Below, piece after piece: positions 1-5,597 of a DNA stretch of 9,301 nucleotides. The notes under the pieces are model-generated. The model ran no database searches. It was given only the letters and a program-made list of their open reading frames with translations, and had not been told where the DNA came from. Source of the stretch: Gammaproteobacteria bacterium (GTDB taxonomy: Bacteria; Pseudomonadota; Gammaproteobacteria; GCA-001735895). Within the stretch, counting starts at the first letter, position 1, and each line of letters starts with the position of its first letter. The stretch is taken from NCBI GenBank assembly GCA_029288195.1, contig JARFPR010000328.1, positions 1-9,301 of the forward strand, read 5' to 3'. The position numbers and the translations under genes are program-made.

Positions 1-1
1 A

Positions 2-550
2 CGTGTCTCGCTCGATGAGCCGGGTTCGGGCACCTTGATCGATGCTGAGCTTGTTTTGAGTGCCTACGGCATCTCCAAGAACGACATTCGGGTCGAATAT
101 ACCAAGCCCGACCTGGCTGCCAGGAGAATCAAGAATAACAAGCTGGACGCCTTTTTTATTGTCGCCGGTTATCCCTCCCGTGCGGTGGAGGAACTGGCGC
201 AAGATACCGGTATAAACTTAATCCCCATAAATGGCCCAGAAGCGGATCGGCTGGTCTCCCAGCATCGTTTTTTCTCCCGAGCGGACATTCCGTCTGGGGT
301 ATATTCGGGTGTTTCACGGGTCGAGACCGTGAGTGTCGGCGCGCAATGGCTGGTCGCCTCGACCATGGAAGAAGAAATTATTTACCAGATAACCAAGACA
401 TTGTGGAATCAGAATTCGCGCAAATTGCTGGATAGCGGTCATGTCAAGGGCAAGTACATTACCCTTGAGTCGGCAATGGATGGTATCGCAGTACCGCTGC
501 ACCCGGGAGCCAGGCGGTTTTACGAAGAAATCGGTATGTCGACGGAATAA
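2..550 (+). CDS. TAXI-family TRAP-type solute-binding protein, C-terminal part (5' end outside window)
   Basis: This is the last 182 residues of a periplasmic binding protein of the TAXI family (TRAP-associated extracytoplasmic immunogenic). The frame is open to the left edge, so the signal peptide and N-terminal lobe are missing. The first visible residues, VSLDEPGSGT, match the family's ligand-loop region, a glycine/serine-rich turn followed by a helix ending in AYGI. KPDLAARRIKNNKLDAFF is the usual 'region of few permitted binding' segment, and the end HPGARRFYEEIG is the typical TAXI C-terminus (P-hydrophobic-HPGA-x-RFY-x-E-x-G). Family members bind small organic acids such as glutamate or 2-oxoglutarate for a fused DctQM permease. 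No permease gene follows here. The next gene, 51 bases downstream on the same strand, is a membrane c-di-GMP enzyme, so a sensory role is possible. An internal TTG at 35 is not the true start because the conserved residues precede it. The family call is firm; the ligand is unknown. Confidence 0.87.
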   Translation, partial: RVSLDEPGSGTLIDAELVLSAYGISKNDIRVEYTKPDLAARRIKNNKLDAFFIVAGYPSRAVEELAQDTGINLIPINGPEADRLVSQHRFFSRADIPSGVYSGVSRVETVSVGAQWLVASTMEEEIIYQITKTLWNQNSRKLLDSGHVKGKYITLESAMDGIAVPLHPGARRFYEEIGMSTE

Positions 551-601
551 TCCAGTTTTGACAAGGGACACTACAAAAATTGTGCTGCCAGGTGTTGGTT
601 A

Positions 602-2605
602 ATGAGAGTTTTAATCAATAAACTGTTAATGCGACCGGCAATACCCTTCACGCTGGTGTTGCTGCTTTTGGTCGGTACTTCCAGTGTTATTTTCTACGTA
701 GAAAGAACGCTCTCGGAAATAGAGGAAGCCCTACCGATAACCCTGTCGAAACAGGAACGAGATATCCGTGTTCTGGTCACCGACATGGGTACGCTGGTGC
801 AGAGCATTGGCATCGCGCGCACCAATCAGGCACCCGGGAATTTCAGCATCGTGCTCAGGCAGATCGACGAGATGCAACAGCATCTCGAGGTAATCAGGGA
901 GAGCTACAGATTTAACGATGTGCTGGGGGCGTCAGCGATCCATGCCAAGCTTAATCCTGCCATCTTCGATATCAATATCTGGCTAACCGAAGGTCTTTAT
1001 AATTTTGAGCCGACCTCTGCCCAGATCCTGAAAATTGCAGAGATGCGAGCCAAGGAAGCGCATACGGAAGCGGAAATATTGCTGTTACAGGTTGGTAAAA
1101 CAGCAATTGACGTACTGACCGCACAGGCCGACAGGATAGACGGCTTTCGTAATATTATGATTTTAACGCTCGCGGTCCTGACAATAATGACCGTGGGACT
1201 GGTAATGCTGGGATTTCGACTGCAACAGAGCGTGCTTGCCCTGAAAGACAGCGAGGAACAGATTCGCTACCGCGCCAATTACGATTCCCTGACCGATTTA
1301 CCCAATCGCCTGAATTTTATTGAACACCTGAGCGAGGCGGTATCCCGCAGCCGACGCAGTCCGGGTCATACAGCGCTAATGTTTATCGATCTCGATCGCT
1401 TCAAAACAATTAACGATACGCTCGGTCACGATTTCGGTGACGAACTGATCAAGCAGGTCGCGATCAGGATTAGTGAAGTGATTCGTGAAACCGATGTGGT
1501 GTCGCGGCTCGGAGGCGATGAATTTACCGTGTTGCTGCCCGACATGACGGATGAGATACATGCTTCGATCATTGCCAAAAACATCCTTGCGAGTTTGGCG
1601 GAGCCCTTTAATTTGTTTGGCCATGAGGTTTACTCTAGTGCCAGTATCGGCATAACGATATCTCCTGACGACGGCGAGGACGCCAATACTTTGTTGAAAA
1701 ATGCGGATATGGCCATGTACGAGGCCAAGGACCAGGGACGCAATACGTTTCGATTTTTCACCTCGCAGATGACCGACCGGGCAAGGCATTTTCTTGAGCT
1801 CGACAAGGACATGCGAAGGGCCCTGTCGCAGAATGAACTCGAAGTATATTTTCAACCGATATACGAACTCCGCAAGCATTCCCTGATCGGAGTCGAGGCT
1901 TTACTGCGCTGGCAGCATCCTAAAAGAGGCCTGATATTACCGGCAGAATTTATCCCCGTGGCCGAGGAAACCGGTTTGATCGAGGAAATCGGGTTATGGG
2001 TATTGCGTCGTGCCTGTATAGAAGGGCTGGCATGGCTGGATCAGGATTTGCACCCCAGTTTTTACCTGGCCGTGAACATATCGATGCGTCAGTTCAAAGG
2101 TGGTTTCGATAGACGGCAAATGCAACAAATTCTGCAGGAGACTGGATTTCCGGCAGACAAGCTGCTGCTCGAAATTACCGAGTCGTTGCTAATGGATGAA
2201 GATATACGAATCAAGGATGTGCTGGCCGAGTTTCGTCGCATGGGAATCAGGCTGGCAGTCGACGATTTTGGTACCGGTTACTCGGCGCTAAGTTACCTCA
2301 GGGAATTCCCCGTGAACACTCTGAAAATTGACCGCTCCTTTATCCACGATATCGGTGCCAGCAGCAATCATCGGCGACTGGTTGAAGCAATCATTACGAT
2401 GGCGCATGGCTTGGATTTGATGACGATCGCGGAAGGTGTGGAGACATCCGAACAGGACGCCCTGTTATCCGAGTTACACTGTGATATGGGGCAGGGGTTT
2501 TTCTACTGTAAACCGGTCAATGTCGACAATATCAAGCACCTGACCACTAACAAGAAGCCGCGCCTGGTGCTGTTTGATCCCGCCAAGAAAAGCACCAAGA
2601 CTTAA
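602..2605 (+). CDS. Membrane-anchored GGDEF-EAL bifunctional c-di-GMP cyclase/phosphodiesterase
   Basis: A 667-residue protein predicted to make and/or degrade cyclic di-GMP at the inner membrane. A short cytoplasmic N-terminus is followed by a membrane helix at about residues 13-32, a mostly helical periplasmic domain of about 150 residues, a second helix at about 184-206, a GGDEF domain (about 225-385) and an EAL domain (about 400-650). The cyclase active site GGDEF (304-308) is intact, and the inhibitory RxxD site (R295-D298) lies five residues before it. The EAL domain keeps E432 of EALL, N492 of VNIS, E524 of EITE, D554-D555 of DDFGTG, K575, E611 of EGVET and Q631. Both activities are therefore chemically possible, and which dominates cannot be told from sequence. 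The ATG at 602 has an AGGTG ribosome site at 590-594, seven bases upstream. No cytoplasmic PAS or HAMP domain is evident, so the signal probably arrives from the periplasm, perhaps through the adjacent TAXI protein. Confidence 0.95.
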   Translation: MRVLINKLLMRPAIPFTLVLLLLVGTSSVIFYVERTLSEIEEALPITLSKQERDIRVLVTDMGTLVQSIGIARTNQAPGNFSIVLRQIDEMQQHLEVIRESYRFNDVLGASAIHAKLNPAIFDINIWLTEGLYNFEPTSAQILKIAEMRAKEAHTEAEILLLQVGKTAIDVLTAQADRIDGFRNIMILTLAVLTIMTVGLVMLGFRLQQSVLALKDSEEQIRYRANYDSLTDLPNRLNFIEHLSEAVSRSRRSPGHTALMFIDLDRFKTINDTLGHDFGDELIKQVAIRISEVIRETDVVSRLGGDEFTVLLPDMTDEIHASIIAKNILASLAEPFNLFGHEVYSSASIGITISPDDGEDANTLLKNADMAMYEAKDQGRNTFRFFTSQMTDRARHFLELDKDMRRALSQNELEVYFQPIYELRKHSLIGVEALLRWQHPKRGLILPAEFIPVAEETGLIEEIGLWVLRRACIEGLAWLDQDLHPSFYLAVNISMRQFKGGFDRRQMQQILQETGFPADKLLLEITESLLMDEDIRIKDVLAEFRRMGIRLAVDDFGTGYSALSYLREFPVNTLKIDRSFIHDIGASSNHRRLVEAIITMAHGLDLMTIAEGVETSEQDALLSELHCDMGQGFFYCKPVNVDNIKHLTTNKKPRLVLFDPAKKSTKT

Positions 2606-2649
2606 AGGGCCTGGTTACCCGTTATATTTCACTGTCCTGAAAGTAGTCC

Positions 2650-3249
2650 TTAGTCGAGATCGTTCAATAACGAGTCCCGGGTTTCACCCCCAATATCCAG
2701 GTCATAACTGTAGACTGGATGTTGAACTCCGATATTCCATTTCGCGCCTGCTTTTAACTCCTGCGCCATTTCATCATTGACTTCAAAGCGCACAAAGTGC
2801 ACGGCGGAAGTTTTGGTATCGGTGGCCCTCTCCAGATCTTCGTCCGCGATAGACCAGATTTTGTCGTGGTCTCCGACCTGCATCCAGAGGAGGTCTTCTA
2901 TACCCAGCAACTTTTCGAGTTGCGCCGCGCGAATAACCGGATCTGGATACTCGATCATGAACGTGGCCTTGAAATTTCGCCCGCCCGGAACCAGCGGGTT
3001 ATAAGCTTCCAGTTCTTCATTGATACCAGCGGCTTCAAATACTTTCTCGATGCGCAGCATTTCCTGAATCTGGTAGAGCAGGGTAAGGCGGTCTTCAAAA
3101 TAGAGAGTCGCATTTGGACCGAGTGCAACCTGTCGGTATTTCTTGTGTAACAAGACCTGTTGGCGGAACTCGGTGCGTTTTTCGGCATACTGTTCCAGGC
3201 TCATTAAATCGTCGCGAGTGATAGGATTACTCATAGTCGTTTCCATCAT
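2650..3249 (-). CDS. DUF3501 family protein
   Basis: I recognise this as a DUF3501 protein, a family of unknown biochemical role usually found beside rubrerythrin and a GlpC/HdrD-like Fe-S protein, exactly as here. It is 199 residues from the first ATG and contains no cysteine, so it should not hold an Fe-S cluster. It appears soluble, with no signal peptide or membrane helix. Conserved-looking blocks are the helical LYFEDRLTLLYQIQEM (49-64), NPLVPGGRNFKATF (84-97) and VHFVRFE (150-156). The reading frame begins inside the upstream stop codon (TAATG, one-base overlap), implying translational coupling to the Fe-S protein. A second start is plausible at 3234 (residue 6, beginning MSNPIT): a GGA about seven bases before it is a better ribosome site than anything before 3249. 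That choice would give 194 residues. A partner, chaperone or electron-transfer accessory role is inference from context only. Confidence 0.85.
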   Translation of the reverse strand: MMETTMSNPITRDDLMSLEQYAEKRTEFRQQVLLHKKYRQVALGPNATLYFEDRLTLLYQIQEMLRIEKVFEAAGINEELEAYNPLVPGGRNFKATFMIEYPDPVIRAAQLEKLLGIEDLLWMQVGDHDKIWSIADEDLERATDTKTSAVHFVRFEVNDEMAQELKAGAKWNIGVQHPVYSYDLDIGGETRDSLLNDLD

Positions 3250-4586
3250 TAAATGCCGTAGGCCTGTCGTAACAGGCTGATAGGGTGTTGGGTATTGCTG
3301 CCATCGGCGAGCCCTGCAGAAATATGGTGGCCGGCCATGGGACAGTCACTGGCGTATGCGTCAGGCTCGGCTTTTAGCACGCGATTGACCACGGGTTTGG
3401 CGATTTTCATCGACGCCTGGTGGTATTCCCGCTTTATCGCGTAAGTACCATCATGTCCCGAGCAGCGCTCGATCGCGTCAATCTCGGTATCGGGAATTAA
3501 CGCCAGTATATCGCGTGTCTTCATGCCAATACGCTGCACTCTTTGATGGCAGGCGACGTGATAACTGATCTTGCCGATACTGTTTTTAAATTCGGTGTTT
3601 AGCAATCCTGCCTTGTTACGCAACGCCAGGTATTCGAAGGGATCGAAAAAAGCTGCCTGTACCTTTGACACCGCTGCATCCTCGGGGAACATCAGCGGCA
3701 ATTCCTGTTTGAACTGCAGGGTGCAGGAGGGAACTGGTGAAATAATATCCCAGCCCTCGTTAACCAGCCTGGCCAGCAGCGGTATATTGTGATTTTTCAA
3801 TTTCTCGACGGCGTCAAGATCACCCAGCTCCAGTTTTGGCATGCCACAGCAAACCGTATTCTCTACCACCATGGTGGGGATGCCGTTATGTTCGAAAACT
3901 GCGAGCAGGTCTTCACCCAACAGGGGTTCGTTATACTCGCCGTAACAGGTGGCGAAGATAGCGACCTTGCCGCGGGTTTTATCGGTGACCTGGATTTGGA
4001 CATCGGCGGGTTTGTGACTGGAGGTGCGCTTGCTTAAGGTCTTACTGTGGTATTTTGGCAAACGCGCCTCGGCCGCAATCCCGAGTGAAGACTCCAGTAA
4101 CGCACAGGTATGCTCGTTATTGTTAACCGCGTTGACCACGTTCACCACGATCGGGATGCTGGCAAGACTGCCTATCCTGTCAGTCGAAGTGACAAGCTTA
4201 TCGCGAAACTTCGCACGGCCTTGTTTGTAACCGATTGCCTTGGCGCGCAACATCAGGTGCGGAAAATCAACGTTCCATTCGTGGGGTGGAACATATGGGC
4301 ACTTGGTCAGGTAGCAGAGGTCGCAAAGATAACATTGGTCGACCACGTTCCAGTAGTCTGCCTTGTCGACGCCGTCGACTTCGAAGGTTTCAGATTCATC
4401 GATCAGGTCAAACAGCGTCGGGAAAGCATTACACAGGCTGACGCAGCGACGGCATCCGTGGCAAATATCGTAGACTCGCTCGAGTTCGTGGAAAAGCGCG
4501 TCGTTGTCGTAAAAGCCTGGGTCATTTTGACCCAGAGGATGACGGGTGGGTGCCTCGAGGCTGCCCTCGCGAGATTCAGTTGTCAT
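3249..4586 (-). CDS. GlpC/HdrD-like (heterodisulfide reductase-related) Fe-S oxidoreductase
   Basis: A 445-residue soluble iron-sulfur protein of the GlpC/HdrD/LutA superfamily. The N-terminal ferredoxin-like part has two [4Fe-4S] motifs: C42-x2-C45-x2-C48-x3-C52 and C85-x2-C88-x2-C91-x4-C96-P. The C-terminal half has two cysteine-rich (CCG-type) domains. The first carries C214, C246-C247-G and C288. The second carries C346, then C375-S376-G instead of CCG, and C415 in DCPMAGHHI. Such proteins pass electrons between a flavoprotein or quinone pool and a partner. Here the partner is probably the rubrerythrin encoded just upstream, which lacks its own rubredoxin domain; this is inferred. The start at 4586 has AAGGT at 4594-4598, seven bases upstream. 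The frame stays open further upstream to 4715, but that stretch overlaps the rubrerythrin gene and has no family similarity. No membrane helix is evident. The gene overlaps the DUF3501 start by one base, so the two are co-translated. Confidence 0.93.
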   Translation of the reverse strand: MTTESREGSLEAPTRHPLGQNDPGFYDNDALFHELERVYDICHGCRRCVSLCNAFPTLFDLIDESETFEVDGVDKADYWNVVDQCYLCDLCYLTKCPYVPPHEWNVDFPHLMLRAKAIGYKQGRAKFRDKLVTSTDRIGSLASIPIVVNVVNAVNNNEHTCALLESSLGIAAEARLPKYHSKTLSKRTSSHKPADVQIQVTDKTRGKVAIFATCYGEYNEPLLGEDLLAVFEHNGIPTMVVENTVCCGMPKLELGDLDAVEKLKNHNIPLLARLVNEGWDIISPVPSCTLQFKQELPLMFPEDAAVSKVQAAFFDPFEYLALRNKAGLLNTEFKNSIGKISYHVACHQRVQRIGMKTRDILALIPDTEIDAIERCSGHDGTYAIKREYHQASMKIAKPVVNRVLKAEPDAYASDCPMAGHHISAGLADGSNTQHPISLLRQAYGI

Positions 4587-4605
4587 CTGTGCTACCTTGA
4601 ATGAA

Positions 4606-4629
4606 ATCCGGATCCCGAAAGATCCGGAT
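4606..4629 (-). promoter_or_regulatory. Intergenic 9-bp hairpin between rubrerythrin and Fe-S protein genes
   Basis: ATCCGGATC (4606-4614) and GATCCGGAT (4621-4629) form a perfect 9-bp stem around a 6-base loop, in the 55-base gap after the rubrerythrin stop and before the Fe-S protein start. On the transcribed (-) strand it is followed by a short broken T run (TTTCATT), too weak for a confident terminator. It could be an attenuator or a 3'-end stabiliser that leaves more rubrerythrin mRNA than downstream message. The structure is visible; its function is inferred. Confidence 0.5.
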
Positions 4630-4641
4630 CTCGAGGAGGGT

Positions 4642-5061
4642 TTAAGCGTCGAGGTTATCGAGTGCTTTCTGGAAGCGGTTTGCGTGTGAACGCTCTGCCT
4701 TGGCCAGCGTTTCAAACCAGTCGGCTATTTCGTCAAAACCTTCATCACGAGCCGATTTTGCCATACCCGGATACATGTCGGTGTATTCGTGGGTTTCTCC
4801 GGCGATAGAAGCTTTCAGGTTCAGCTCGGTGCTGCCCATGGGCAAGCCGGTTGCAGGATCGCCAACTTCTTCGAGGTACTCAAGGTGTCCGTGCGCATGG
4901 CCGGTTTCACCCTCAGCTGTAGAGCGGAATACCGCTGACACGTCATTGAAGCCTTCAACGTCGGCCTTGGCAGCAAAATACAGATAACGGCGATTAGCCT
5001 GTGATTCACCAGCAAAAGCGTCTTTCAGGTTTTGTTCGGTTTTAGATCCTTTCAGGGACAT
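4642..5061 (-). CDS. Rubrerythrin-family diiron protein without rubredoxin domain
   Basis: A 139-residue ferritin-like four-helix protein of the rubrerythrin family, expected to reduce hydrogen peroxide (or oxygen) to water at a non-haem diiron site in the cytoplasm. The expected metal ligands are all present: E19 in AGES, E52xxH55 in GETGHA, E89 and E92 in AGETHEY, and E123xxH126 in AERSH. Classical rubrerythrins are about 190 residues and end in a rubredoxin domain with two CxxC pairs. This protein stops right after the fourth helix, so electrons must come from elsewhere, plausibly the Fe-S protein encoded next. The start at 5061 (MSLKGSKTEQ) is chosen for the strong GGAGG at 5066-5070, four bases upstream, and because the family begins there. 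An in-frame ATG at 5109 would add 16 unconserved residues. The gene leads a three-gene operon and is preceded by a very AT-rich leader. Confidence 0.95.
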   Translation of the reverse strand: MSLKGSKTEQNLKDAFAGESQANRRYLYFAAKADVEGFNDVSAVFRSTAEGETGHAHGHLEYLEEVGDPATGLPMGSTELNLKASIAGETHEYTDMYPGMAKSARDEGFDEIADWFETLAKAERSHANRFQKALDNLDA

Positions 5062-5100
5062 GATGCCTCCAGTTGAGTTAATTAACATTTCGGAGGGGCA

Positions 5101-5180
5101 TAGTAACAATTCTACTGTATAAATGAAGTTAATTTTTTTTATACAATTAATTGAATATAGCTATAGTTGAAGGATAAAAA
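5101..5180 (-). promoter_or_regulatory. AT-rich promoter/leader region of the rubrerythrin operon
   Basis: These 80 bases contain only 15 G or C (19%), against about half in the flanking genes. The segment lies between the terminator of the upstream gene and the rubrerythrin start. On the - strand there are several -10-like boxes (TATACA at 5116-5121, TATAAA at 5138-5143) but no convincing -35 at standard spacing, so the start site is not resolved. A near-palindrome ATACAATT/AATTGAAT (5141-5156, one mismatch per half-site) could be an operator. I cannot assign it to a named regulator. Confidence 0.45.
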
Positions 5181-5204
5181 AAACCACCGTTACGGTGGTT
5201 TTTT
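5178..5204 (-). terminator. Rho-independent terminator of the small YHS-like gene
   Basis: A 12-bp stem (5178-5189 pairing with 5193-5204) closes a 3-base TTA loop. Its core is ACCACCG/CGGTGGT, flanked by A and T runs on either side. On the - strand it lies 15 bases past the stop of the 64-residue gene and continues into an eight-T run, a textbook intrinsic terminator. The A/T symmetry would let it work in both directions. It separates the small gene from the rubrerythrin operon, which must therefore have its own promoter. Confidence 0.92.
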
Positions 5205-5218
5205 CAGGCCGAACAAGC

Positions 5219-5413
5219 TCAGTTTCCGTTATACTTTTTATAGTGCTGAAGCCTGTGTTCTGCCGGGTTTTGCAAATACAAATCGCGGTTAATTTCAGAC
5301 TCAAAGTAAATTACCAGGCTATCGTCATTATCGTTTTCAATGACGTACGGCATGTCGATTAATTGCTCCAGTGCTTTGCCGGTAATTGGGTCGGTAGTTT
5401 CAATGCGGTACAT
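5219..5413 (-). CDS. Small protein resembling a cysteine-free YHS domain (64 residues)
   Basis: A short soluble acidic protein with no signal peptide, membrane helix or cysteine. Its layout resembles the YHS domain: an N-terminal DPITGK (residues 8-13, compare DPVxGK), a central strand region, then YFESEINRDLYLQNPAEH (36-53), compare the YHS pattern YFxSxxNRxxFxxNPxxY. Cysteine-containing YHS domains bind metals. This one has E and N where the cysteines would be, like periplasmic YHS members that lack them. The assignment is my pattern match and not certain, and the function is unknown. The start at 5413 is preferred: it follows a GGGGG about eight bases upstream, and a promoter -10 at 5450-5455 would begin transcription about 30 bases before it. 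An in-frame ATG at 5518 lies upstream of that promoter and adds unlikely sequence. A strong terminator follows the stop. Confidence 0.7.
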   Translation of the reverse strand: MYRIETTDPITGKALEQLIDMPYVIENDNDDSLVIYFESEINRDLYLQNPAEHRLQHYKKYNGN

Positions 5414-5429
5414 TATCAAGACCCCCGTT

Positions 5430-5457
5430 TTGACAAGTAGAGAACTATATTTATAGA
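5430..5457 (+). promoter_or_regulatory. Candidate sigma70-type promoter for the PfkB-family kinase
   Basis: A perfect TTGACA (5430-5435), a 16-base spacer and TATAGA (5452-5457) point rightward. Transcription would start near 5464, leaving a leader of about 134 bases before the kinase ATG at 5598. It overlaps a promoter facing the other way. Confidence 0.6.
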
Positions 5458-5478
5458 CGGTTTTTCCGGATTTGAAAA
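5450..5478 (-). promoter_or_regulatory. Candidate sigma70-type promoter for the YHS-like small gene
   Basis: On the - strand, TTTTCA (5473-5478, 4 of 6 to consensus), a 17-base spacer and TATAAA (5450-5455, 5 of 6) point leftward. Transcription would start near 5443, about 30 bases before the ATG at 5413, and this helps choose that start. Its -10 box overlaps the -10 of the rightward promoter, so the two probably compete for polymerase. Confidence 0.5.
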
Positions 5479-5597
5479 GGATAAAGCATGAATATTTCGC
5501 GATTAATTTTGTTTTCACCAGCGAATCAAAAGATTATCCTAGCAAGCTGACAAGACGGGTAAACTGGCCCGAATAAACTACTGATTGAAGGACATTT

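Noticed and set aside
558..586. TTGACA at 558-563 as a promoter for the GGDEF-EAL gene
   Set aside because: At 16-18 bases spacing there is no acceptable -10 (TGTGCT or similar), so it is probably chance; cotranscription with the TAXI gene is more likely.
1376..1879. Long open frame on the - strand inside the GGDEF-EAL gene
   Set aside because: It is antisense to conserved GGDEF/EAL coding sequence and encodes nothing recognisable.
4110..4604. Long + strand open frame opposite the Fe-S protein gene
   Set aside because: It is antisense to the cysteine-motif coding region, with no recognisable domain; a shadow frame.
4587..4715. N-terminal extension of the Fe-S protein frame to an ATG at 4715
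   Set aside because: It would overlap 74 bases of the rubrerythrin gene, has no family-like sequence, and the ATG at 4586 has a good ribosome site and family-like start.
5414..5518. Longer 99-residue form of the small YHS-like protein
   Set aside because: The extra segment lies across and upstream of the candidate promoter, is unlike the YHS-like part, and the ATG at 5413 fits the promoter position.
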